Source: DATBWZ01 sp036514535
GTDB taxonomy: Bacteria > JAMCPX01 > DATBWZ01
Reading direction: 5' to 3'
Assembly (NCBI GenBank): GCA_036514535.1
Contig: DATBWZ010000045.1
Coordinates: 1 to 8,608, forward strand
Length of the DNA: 8,608 bases
Of this stretch, positions 1 to 4,355 are shown piece after piece; position 1 is the first letter of the stretch; every line of letters begins with the position of its first letter. The notes beneath the pieces are model-generated. The model did not search any database and was not told where the DNA came from. It saw nothing but the letters and a program-made list of their open reading frames with translations. The translations under genes and the position numbers were made by a program.

Positions 1-93
1 AAGACCTTCTCTTAATTCATCACTTTCCGCTACTGTACCCTCCCTTAAAATGAGAGTCATGGTATCTGTTTCAGGGTCGTATATTACCTTCAT
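1..93 (-). CDS. DUF2283 family protein, N-terminal part (likely antitoxin partner)
   Basis: This ORF begins with ATG at 93-91 and runs off the left edge, so only about 31 residues are visible. It starts MKVIYDPETDTMTLIL and continues with VAESDEL. That is the usual opening of the small DUF2283 family, which has a YDPE-type strand and then a (V/I)AES(D/E) segment; family members are normally about 60-80 aa. An excellent Shine-Dalgarno sequence, AGGAGG at 107-102, lies inside the end of the upstream DUF4258 gene, and only one base separates that gene's stop from this ATG, so the two are translationally coupled. DUF2283 genes are often paired with DUF4258 genes in what look like toxin-antitoxin modules. 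The antitoxin role is inferred from pairing and not shown by the sequence. Confidence 0.8.
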   Translation of the reverse strand, partial: MKVIYDPETDTMTLILREGTVAESDELREGL

Positions 94-94
94 A

Positions 95-370
95 TTAATT
101 GCCTCCTTTTATCCAGTATTTTTTAATTTTTGAAGTCTTATATGCAGTTATAACTGTAAACCTTTCTTTTTCCTTTTTACCTATGACTCTTAATAGAATT
201 TCTTTCTTCATCTTCATAGGGTTATCAAAATATTTTTTCTGATAAATTAATCTTCCTTTTTTAGTAGAAATTGTTTGCTGTGGTTGTTTTATCAACTCTT
301 TAATATCATTTTCGTTTATTTGCCTTCGTTGTATCTCAAATCTTGAGTGCTCTGTAAAGATAATTTCCAC
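95..370 (-). CDS. DUF4258 family protein (putative RelE/BrnT-like toxin)
   Basis: A 91-residue basic protein with a GTG start. Near the N-terminus it has FTEHSRFEIQRRQI, then a run of Lys/Arg-rich strands. It ends with FTVITAYKTSKIKKYW, where a hydrophobic strand precedes a T-x-Y-x-T-x-K-I-K-K-Y/W tail. This is the pattern of DUF4258, a small fold usually regarded as related to RelE/BrnT-type RNase toxins. An in-frame TAA lies two codons upstream of the GTG, so no longer N-terminus is possible. There is no Shine-Dalgarno sequence, but a promoter ends 6 nt before the GTG, which suggests a leaderless mRNA. The DUF2283 gene follows after 1 nt. The family call is good; ribonuclease activity is inferred only. 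Confidence 0.82.
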   Translation of the reverse strand: MEIIFTEHSRFEIQRRQINENDIKELIKQPQQTISTKKGRLIYQKKYFDNPMKMKKEILLRVIGKKEKERFTVITAYKTSKIKKYWIKGGN

Positions 371-376
371 TTTTTA

Positions 377-406
377 ATTGTATCTTATCCATAACCAATC
401 AGTCAA
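377..406 (-). promoter_or_regulatory. Sigma70-type promoter of the DUF4258/DUF2283 pair
   Basis: On the minus strand TTGACT (406-401) and TACAAT (382-377) are separated by 18 nt. The -10 box ends only 6 nt before the GTG start at 370, so transcription should begin at or within a base or two of the start codon. Together with the absence of a Shine-Dalgarno sequence and the in-frame stop just upstream, this predicts a leaderless transcript. The boxes were found by eye. Confidence 0.6.
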
Positions 407-447
407 ATTGAATTTTTTATTTTCCAACAGGTCAAGACTTACACGAA

Positions 448-552
448 TCAGGTGTGGTATATCTCCCCACCCAATCTCACAAAAAGTTCAATTTTCTCAT
501 CACGGTATGGCTCCATAATAATTGCGTTAACATACCAGGCAACAATGCGCAT
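448..552 (-). pseudogene. Short unrecognised ORF or gene remnant (34 codons)
   Basis: A minus-strand reading frame from ATG at 552 to TGA at 450-448 encodes MRIVAWYVNAIIMEPY followed by RDEKIELFVRLGGEIYHT. The composition reads like a folded protein and not like random translation: alternating hydrophobic strand, MEPYRDEKIE, then FVRLGGEIYHT. I do not recognise the family. A stop codon (TAA at 564-562) closes the frame just upstream, and the ATG sits inside the perfect palindrome at 537-560. No strong Shine-Dalgarno sequence is present. It could be the C-terminal remnant of a gene interrupted by the repeat at 537-608, a genuine micro-protein, or chance. Confidence 0.28.
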
Positions 553-560
553 TGTTGCCT
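537..560. repeat. 24-bp perfect palindrome
   Basis: The half-site AGGCAACAATGC (537-548) is followed immediately by its exact reverse complement (549-560), with no central spacer. It lies directly beside the C-run/G-run hairpin at 566-608. It could be a dimeric-protein operator, a terminator-like or cruciform structure, or one end of a small mobile repeat. As a terminator it lacks a loop of normal size, and the T stretch that follows is only four long before AACCCCC. The palindrome itself is certain; its function is not known. Confidence 0.85.
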
Positions 561-565
561 TTTAA

Positions 566-608
566 CCCCCTTTTTATTCCCCCCTTTATCAAAGGGGGGA
601 TATGGGGG
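566..608. repeat. Nested hairpin repeat (CCCCCCTTT / AAAGGGGGG with outer C5/G5 arms)
   Basis: The inner stem pairs CCCCCCTTT (579-587) with AAAGGGGGG (591-599) around an ATC loop. An outer CCCCC (566-570) faces GGGGG (604-608), so the whole element folds as one long imperfect hairpin. A further small inverted repeat, GGGCA (612-616) with TGCCC (625-629), follows. Short hairpins of C-run/G-run type with an A/T-rich centre occur as dispersed intergenic repeats in several bacterial phyla, so a non-autonomous dispersed repeat is likely. Copy number cannot be judged from this window. Confidence 0.6.
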
Positions 609-663
609 AGCGGGCACACGGCTCTGCCCCTGCGGAAGGAATTATAATTATTCACAAAAATTT

Positions 664-692
664 TTGCAAACCCAATATTTTCATGTTATAAT
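664..692 (+). promoter_or_regulatory. Extended -10 sigma70 promoter for the DUF433 gene
   Basis: TTGCAA (664-669), a 17-nt spacer and a perfect TATAAT (687-692) are present. The spacer ends in TGT, giving the extended -10 form TGnTATAAT. Transcription should start near 699, leaving a leader of about 27 nt that contains the GGAG Shine-Dalgarno sequence (713-716) for the ATG at 726. Confidence 0.7.
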
Positions 693-725
693 TAAAGTAG
701 TTTTTTAGAAATGGAGAAAAGAAAA

Positions 726-941
726 ATGAATGAAAGAATATCTGTGACCCCTGAAATATGTGGAGGTGAACCATGTATTAGAGGGACGCGCATACCGGTG
801 TGGGTAATTTTGAGCCATCTTGCTGCTGACGAAGATTATGACACGGTTTTAAAAAATTTCCCAAATATTACACGTGAGGATATTCTTGCTGCTATTGAAT
901 ATGCTTCCTATCTTACAACAGAAAAAACTTTAACCCTTTGA
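726..941 (+). CDS. DUF433 family protein (antitoxin-like)
   Basis: A 71-residue protein with the diagnostic DUF433 signature: ISVTPEICGGEPCIRGTRIP followed by VWVIL, then a helical region (DEDYDTVLKNFPNIT, REDILAAIEYAS). The family is predicted to have a small helix-turn-helix-like fold and is usually the antitoxin-side partner of a downstream DUF5615 (PIN-like/Mut7-C) toxin. I prefer ATG 726 over the in-frame ATG at 711, because GGAG at 713-716 is correctly spaced (9 nt) for 726 and lies inside the longer form. It has its own promoter at 664-692. Unusually, no intact toxin follows: a tRNA gene begins 90 nt downstream and only a doubtful stub lies between, so this antitoxin seems orphaned. 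Its autoregulatory and toxin-neutralising roles are inferred from the family. Confidence 0.85.
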   Translation: MNERISVTPEICGGEPCIRGTRIPVWVILSHLAADEDYDTVLKNFPNITREDILAAIEYASYLTTEKTLTL

Positions 942-1003
942 AATTCATTATAGTCTACGTCCCGCAGGTTGTGCTGATTGATTTGCTTATCAATGCTCCT
1001 TAG
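938..1003 (+). pseudogene. Possible decayed stub of a DUF5615-type toxin
   Basis: A TTG codon at 938-940 overlaps the DUF433 stop (TGA 939-941) in the arrangement often seen in these operons. It opens a 21-codon frame reading LKFIIVYVPQVVL then IDLLINAP before TAG. DUF5615 toxins typically begin MKF(L/I)(I/V)D-x-x-LPP-x-L, followed by a helix, so the resemblance (LKFII, VPQ, VLIDLL) is suggestive but lacks the catalytic-type Asp. Further stops follow at once and a tRNA gene begins at 1031. It may be a truncated remnant or coincidence. Confidence 0.25.
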
Positions 1004-1065
1004 ATTTAAAAAGCATGGGATTTTAACGGATGCCCCTGGGGCGATTTGAACGCCCAACCTGCGGG
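961..1065. repeat. Inverted copy of an 11-bp tRNA-Arg segment next to the tRNA gene
   Basis: CCCGCAGGTTG at 961-971 is exactly repeated in inverted orientation as CAACCTGCGGG at 1055-1065. The second copy is the 3' anticodon stem, variable loop and first T-stem base of the tRNA-Arg gene. Two further bases agree after one mismatch. The copies are 83 bp apart. This could be a leftover tRNA fragment from an integration or rearrangement event, or chance. Confidence 0.5.
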
Positions 1066-1104
1066 TTCGAAGCCCGCTGCTCTATCCAGTTGCGCTACAG
1101 GGGC
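1031..1104 (-). tRNA. tRNA-Arg (anticodon TCG)
   Basis: The minus strand folds into a complete 74-nt cloverleaf. The acceptor stem is GCCCCTG paired with CAGGGGC, the D stem GCGC/GAGC encloses AACTGGATA, and the anticodon stem GCGGG/CCCGC carries the loop CTTCGAA. The variable loop is AGGTT and the T stem GGGCG/CGCCC holds TTCAAAT. The discriminator is A. Loop positions 34-36 read TCG, which decodes CGA and, by wobble, other CGN codons for arginine. The 3' CCA is not encoded (TCC follows), so tRNA nucleotidyltransferase must add it. It lies 31 nt downstream of the ComA-like gene on the same strand and no clear promoter is seen, so read-through from the upstream operon is possible. The 3' end faces the accessory region at lower coordinates. 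Confidence 0.96.
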
Positions 1105-1135
1105 GGGAAAAAGATGTTGCGCAATAAATTTTTTA

Positions 1136-1969
1136 TTACTTATATGTGATAACTCTTCCCCAGAGGCTCTTTGTGCCCCAGATCCCCCTTCGGAGCGTCT
1201 CCAGTTGCACTATCTGGCTATGGTCAACAAAGAGGTTGACCTCTGGTCCGTAATTCTTGATGTACCATTCAAATACCTCCGGGTCTGCTGCTTCAAACAT
1301 GACCTTTTCCAGCTCAAGGCTGTCAATAATCTTTGCGACCGCAGCGGTCCGCCATATTTTTACATTCTCGGTTATGCCCTCGGATTCAATCATTATCGTA
1401 TAGGCGCCTGCATCCAGAAACTTTCTTGCCTGTGAGATTGCCCAGTTTGGATCCCTTGTTCCCTCTACCGCAAGCTCTTCTGCTGATGTTGCCCCGCCGG
1501 CGCCAAACTGAATCCCGACCTCTGGTTTTGCCTTCAGCCCGGCATTCTGGACTTTTTTGATCAGCCTGAGCCAGTCCTCTGTTGGAATTGTGATAAAGCC
1601 GGATGAAATCTCAATTATATCAAATCCCAAATCCTTGCACTCTCCAATATACTGGTCAACCGCTTTTTTACCCTGAGTCAATACATATTCAATAAACCCG
1701 CCTGTGGAAACAAGGACATTGTATTTATGCGCAAGGTCAATGATTTCCTGTATGGCATTCCGCGGCATCAGGCTGAATGAGCCGCCGGCGAATTTTAATG
1801 AGTCCACATATTCACCAGCGGTCTCAAGTATATCCTCAAGGTAACGCTTGCCCATTGGGGTGTAATAGGGCCCGCGGATCTCTGTTATACCCCTTTTCCT
1901 CGGTTTTGCGTCGCGTTCGTTCATCCGCAAAAATTGAAAAGCCCTTTCCTGTTTTTTTTGTACACTCAT
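1136..1969 (-). CDS. ComA/HSA32-family protein (phosphosulfolactate synthase-like)
   Basis: A 277-residue TIM-barrel protein of the ComA family (PF02679). ComA makes (R)-phosphosulfolactate from phosphoenolpyruvate and sulfite in coenzyme M synthesis. Family segments in order: GITEIRGPYY (27-36), VDSLKFAGGS (55-64, with the conserved Lys59), VSTGG (87-91), DIIEIS (117-122, Glu120), KPEVG (148-152, Glu150), YTIMIESEG (190-198, Glu195), VMFEA (223-227, Glu226) and VNLFVDHSQ then LETLRRG (244-262). From memory, the GITE...PYY opening, SLMP and VNLFVDHSQ resemble the plant heat-tolerance protein HSA32 and its bacterial relatives more than archaeal ComA. The EVG motif is followed by IQ, whereas classical ComA and Bacillus YitD carry a nearby Lys. 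The substrate may therefore differ. GGGAGG, just before the ATG inside the preceding gene, gives strong coupling with the MmgE/PrpD gene 4 nt upstream. Confidence 0.85.
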   Translation of the reverse strand: MSVQKKQERAFQFLRMNERDAKPRKRGITEIRGPYYTPMGKRYLEDILETAGEYVDSLKFAGGSFSLMPRNAIQEIIDLAHKYNVLVSTGGFIEYVLTQGKKAVDQYIGECKDLGFDIIEISSGFITIPTEDWLRLIKKVQNAGLKAKPEVGIQFGAGGATSAEELAVEGTRDPNWAISQARKFLDAGAYTIMIESEGITENVKIWRTAAVAKIIDSLELEKVMFEAADPEVFEWYIKNYGPEVNLFVDHSQIVQLETLRRGIWGTKSLWGRVITYK

Positions 1970-1973
1970 ATTT

Positions 1974-3362
1974 TTAACCTCCCTGCGGTCCGGGAATCCT
2001 TTTAAGCAGGTTTATAAGGTCTGACATCTTAAGATGTTCAAGATTCTTTACCGCATCCACGATCTCCTTCTGGAGATCTTTGTAAATGTATCTATCGCTC
2101 AGGCTGTTAAATTTCTCAACCGCTTTCTCCCATGACATGGGATTTGTAAAAAAGCCTTCATAATCCCGTTTTTCTTTTTTTAGCACCCGGCCGTCTTTCA
2201 GATGTATTTTTATCAAGCACGGGATCTCCTCGGGAAATCTCCTGCTGAAATCCCTGCGCGGACGGACCAGAACCTTCCTGTGCAGGTTCTGCACATCGGC
2301 TGCAAGTATGCGTTCAGCCAGGTACTGCTCCGGCATAACCTTTCCGTCAAGGATTGCCACTGCCACAATGTATGGCAGGCTGTGGTCTGCCTCTTCCTTT
2401 GTTTTGACCCCGGTTTTTCCCCCTTCCTCTCCGCCGCCGATTATGTTGTAGGCGACATCAAAAATGTCTATCTCAATCCTTCTGATATCCGTTGCTGAAG
2501 TAAAGGATTCCCGCTTCATTTCAAGCGCGCATTCAACAGATGACTGGGAATGGATCTCCGAATTGTATTTCTTGATTATAGTTTTTGTTACGCGCTCAAT
2601 GTCCTCGTGCGCCCAGTCAATATTGAACCTGCCCGCAATAGCATCCATAAATCCCTTATCGCCCTCAAATACCTGTTCTGGCCCTGTTATCCCGTGCATG
2701 GCAAGAAATGTGGCATGGGTGGCGCAGAATGCAGTATTCGGATAGGCAAGCCCTTTCCAGTGCGAGAGTTTTCCTGTGCGCGTCACCCGCAGGGCGTTGA
2801 ACGCGGTTCCGCTTATAGCAATGGCATTCGCAATCCTCTCCTCGTCCAGCCCGAGAATCCTTGATACACCGGCAGCAACAGCGTATGATCCCTGGGTGGT
2901 ATGATCAAAGCCCTTGCTCCTGACAGGCGCCGCATCAGATAACCTGCACTGGACCTGGTACGCAATCGCAAGGGCGGTGAGGAATTCCTTCGTTGTGGTG
3001 TTGGTATATTCGGATGCTGAAAGCAATGCCGCCACATTATCGCTTGGATGGCATGTTTCTTTTTTTGCCAGGTAACTATCATTGAAATCAAGATAACGCA
3101 CAAGCAGGCTATTGTAGAATGCTGCCCTGTCCGGGGATGCCGTCCCTTCGCCAATAAGGGTGCAGATGCCATTCTTATCAAATTCCTTTATGTGGTTGCG
3201 GACTATAGTAACAGGGCTGCCTTCAAGGGCGCCGATAGCACAGCCCAGCGAATCAAGAATCCGCTTCTTTAGTTCATCCACCGCTTTTTTTGAAAGGTCG
3301 TCAAAAGACTTCTTTCTCACGAATTTTGCCAGTTTCCGGGCAATTGTAACCCGCTTACCCAT
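1974..3362 (-). CDS. MmgE/PrpD family protein (2-methylcitrate dehydratase-like)
   Basis: A 462-residue soluble protein of the MmgE/PrpD family, which includes 2-methylcitrate dehydratase (PrpD), cis-aconitate decarboxylase and iminodisuccinate epimerase; members run about 440-490 aa. Conserved segments: DSLGCAIGA (37-45), YLDFND (90-95), HPSDN (105-109), GFDHTTQGSYAVAAG (151-165), SHWKGLAYPNTA (200-211) and KTKEEADHSLPYIVA (320-334) opening the C-terminal domain. The frame stays open upstream to a TTG at 3461, but homology begins at MGKRVTIARKL (ATG 3362), and an extended -10 promoter sits 10 nt before it, so I use 3362. No Shine-Dalgarno sequence is present; a leaderless or near-leaderless mRNA is likely. 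The gene is first in an operon with the ComA-like gene. No methylcitrate-cycle genes (prpB, prpC) are beside it, so propionate metabolism is not supported and the substrate is unknown. Confidence 0.85.
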   Translation of the reverse strand: MGKRVTIARKLAKFVRKKSFDDLSKKAVDELKKRILDSLGCAIGALEGSPVTIVRNHIKEFDKNGICTLIGEGTASPDRAAFYNSLLVRYLDFNDSYLAKKETCHPSDNVAALLSASEYTNTTTKEFLTALAIAYQVQCRLSDAAPVRSKGFDHTTQGSYAVAAGVSRILGLDEERIANAIAISGTAFNALRVTRTGKLSHWKGLAYPNTAFCATHATFLAMHGITGPEQVFEGDKGFMDAIAGRFNIDWAHEDIERVTKTIIKKYNSEIHSQSSVECALEMKRESFTSATDIRRIEIDIFDVAYNIIGGGEEGGKTGVKTKEEADHSLPYIVAVAILDGKVMPEQYLAERILAADVQNLHRKVLVRPRRDFSRRFPEEIPCLIKIHLKDGRVLKKEKRDYEGFFTNPMSWEKAVEKFNSLSDRYIYKDLQKEIVDAVKNLEHLKMSDLINLLKRIPGPQGG

Positions 3363-3371
3363 AACGATTTT

Positions 3372-3380
3372 ATTATAGCA
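3372..3380 (-). promoter_or_regulatory. Extended -10 promoter of the MmgE/PrpD-ComA operon
   Basis: The minus strand reads TGCTATAAT from 3380 to 3372, a perfect TATAAT with the TGn extension. No convincing -35 box is found at 16-18 nt spacing, which is common for extended -10 promoters. The box ends 10 nt before the ATG at 3362, so the leader would be about 2-4 nt. Confidence 0.55.
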
Positions 3381-3424
3381 TAAGACAAAAGTGTATGCTT
3401 GCCAAAAAATCAGAAAAAGATCCC

Positions 3425-3463
3425 GGTTGCGCTGGAAAGGAGGGAGGGTGATCCGACGCAACC
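3425..3463 (+). promoter_or_regulatory. Putative RNA stem-loop with a Shine-Dalgarno sequence in its loop
   Basis: GGTTGCG (3425-3431) pairs perfectly with CGCAACC (3457-3463). After one C/A mismatch the stem continues with U-G, G-C and G-C pairs (TGG 3433-3435 with CCG 3453-3455). The 17-nt loop is purine-rich (AAAGGAGGGAGGG then TGAT) and holds a strong Shine-Dalgarno sequence and the GTG of the short ORF at 3448. It is in the intergenic region before the outer-membrane protein gene and could act on translation if transcribed from an upstream plus-strand promoter, which I could not identify. Confidence 0.4.
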
Positions 3464-3495
3464 AAATAGTTATGATATTAGACGGAGGTAAATGA
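3448..3495 (+). CDS. Possible 15-codon leader peptide
   Basis: A GTG at 3448, preceded by AAGGAGGGAGG, opens a short frame reading VIRRNQIVMILDGGK. It ends in TGA at 3493-3495, overlapping the ATGATG start at 3492-3497 of the longer form of the outer-membrane protein frame. The overlap and the internal GGAGG (3484-3488) are the layout of a coupled leader peptide. The residues have no obvious attenuation signature. It is real only if a transcript covers this region. Confidence 0.25.
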   Translation: MIRRNQIVMILDGGK

Positions 3496-3533
3496 TGCGT
3501 CTAAAAGAACCCTCTGCGAAATTATTTATTGAT

Positions 3534-3562
3534 TTGACAAGATGCTTTGTCAGAATTATAAT
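3534..3562 (+). promoter_or_regulatory. Perfect-consensus sigma70 promoter for the outer-membrane protein gene
   Basis: TTGACA (3534-3539), exactly 17 nt, then TATAAT (3557-3562): both hexamers and the spacing match the consensus completely. The predicted transcription start (about 3568-3570) coincides with the ATG at 3570, so the mRNA would be leaderless or carry one or two bases. Confidence 0.7.
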
Positions 3563-3569
3563 AATCAAT

Positions 3570-4355
3570 ATGAAGACAATTTTATCCTGGGCAATACTGT
3601 CATTGGTTGCTATTTCTGCATTAACTGCTGAAGAAGTCAAGGTTAAGAAAGGCATTGTAAAACTTGAGATAAATGTGGAATCCAGAGCGAGGGATGTTTC
3701 AGAGGAAAGACTTAATGAGAACGAAATTGTTAAAGACAGGACTACTATTTTTACAAACAGGTCGTTGTTGAGAGCCGGGACTGCTTTTTTTGACAGGGTT
3801 GAGATTTTCGGCGAGGTTGGCGGTTCTGACCTCAGTGCTCCGAATTTTGATGATTTTGATTCCCCTGTTGTGTTGTCTTACGGCGGCGGCTTGAAGGTCA
3901 CACTTTATGAATCGCCTTACAGGGGACATGCAAGGTCTTTTATAGGAGCAAGGTATATCCAGCACCAGACGCATAAAGATACGGTAAATACATGTATTAA
4001 ATCCAACGATCCCCAATCCTCTGATTATTATTGTAATACGGGTTATTTCTTAACAGCAGTTGATGAAGAGATTGACTGGAAGGAGTTTGAAAACGAAATA
4101 GGGTTTGGCTGGCAGGCCGGTACGCTCGTGCTTGAAGCTGGCATCAGACTTTCCTTCATTGATTCCCGTGACAGGATAATTGACCGGGGGACAGGAGAAA
4201 TTATAAGTCATATGAGACTGCATCCGGACGATAATGCCGGGCTTTTCATCCGCGCCGACATTTTCTTTGAGCCGGAGGAAAGATTTGCTCTTAACATCGG
4301 GGTTTCAACTCTTGATGTGAATTCTGTTTATGCAGGGGTAAAAATATGGTTCTGA
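3570..4355 (+). CDS. Outer-membrane beta-barrel protein, unrecognised family
   Basis: From ATG 3570 the protein has 261 residues. It has a clean Sec signal peptide (MKTILSWAILSLVAISALTA, cleavage likely after residue 20 before EEVKV) and then alternating amphipathic strands typical of an outer-membrane barrel, such as FFDRVEIFGEVGG (73-85) and VVLSYGGGLKVTLYE (100-114). It ends in VYAGVKIWF, a C-terminal Phe beta-signal recognised by the BAM machinery. Cys142 and Cys155 lie in a likely surface loop and could form a disulfide. The frame is open upstream to ATG 3492/3495, which has a good GGAGG (3484-3488). That start would put 25 extra residues before the signal peptide, whereas a perfect promoter ends just before 3570, so I prefer 3570. 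The lipoprotein gene overlaps its end. No family is recognised; the barrel role is inferred. Confidence 0.72.
   Translation: MKTILSWAILSLVAISALTAEEVKVKKGIVKLEINVESRARDVSEERLNENEIVKDRTTIFTNRSLLRAGTAFFDRVEIFGEVGGSDLSAPNFDDFDSPVVLSYGGGLKVTLYESPYRGHARSFIGARYIQHQTHKDTVNTCIKSNDPQSSDYYCNTGYFLTAVDEEIDWKEFENEIGFGWQAGTLVLEAGIRLSFIDSRDRIIDRGTGEIISHMRLHPDDNAGLFIRADIFFEPEERFALNIGVSTLDVNSVYAGVKIWF

Noticed and set aside
454..708. Plus-strand 84-codon open frame across the repeat region
   Set aside because: It reads through the palindrome and the G/C-run hairpin, has low-complexity, proline/cysteine-biased translation (for example PPLSKGGYGG) and contains the DUF433 promoter. It is a by-product of the repeat.
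947..952. TATAAT on the minus strand inside the DUF433 downstream region
   Set aside because: There is no -35 box at suitable spacing, no TGn extension and no gene placed to use it.
977..994. ATTGAT / ATCAAT hairpin downstream of the DUF433 gene as a terminator
   Set aside because: The six-pair AT-rich stem has a 6-nt loop and no T tract on either strand.
1046..1435. Plus-strand 129-codon open frame over the tRNA and the end of the ComA-like gene
   Set aside because: It runs antisense through a certain tRNA and a well-conserved gene and has no family features.
1974..3362. Calling the MmgE/PrpD gene prpD of the methylcitrate cycle
   Set aside because: No prpB, prpC or acnD-like gene is adjacent, and the family covers several unrelated reactions.
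3363..3461. Longer N-terminus of the MmgE/PrpD protein starting at TTG 3461
   Set aside because: The extra 33 residues do not resemble the family, the start codon is TTG, and the extended -10 promoter at 3372-3380 lies inside this stretch.
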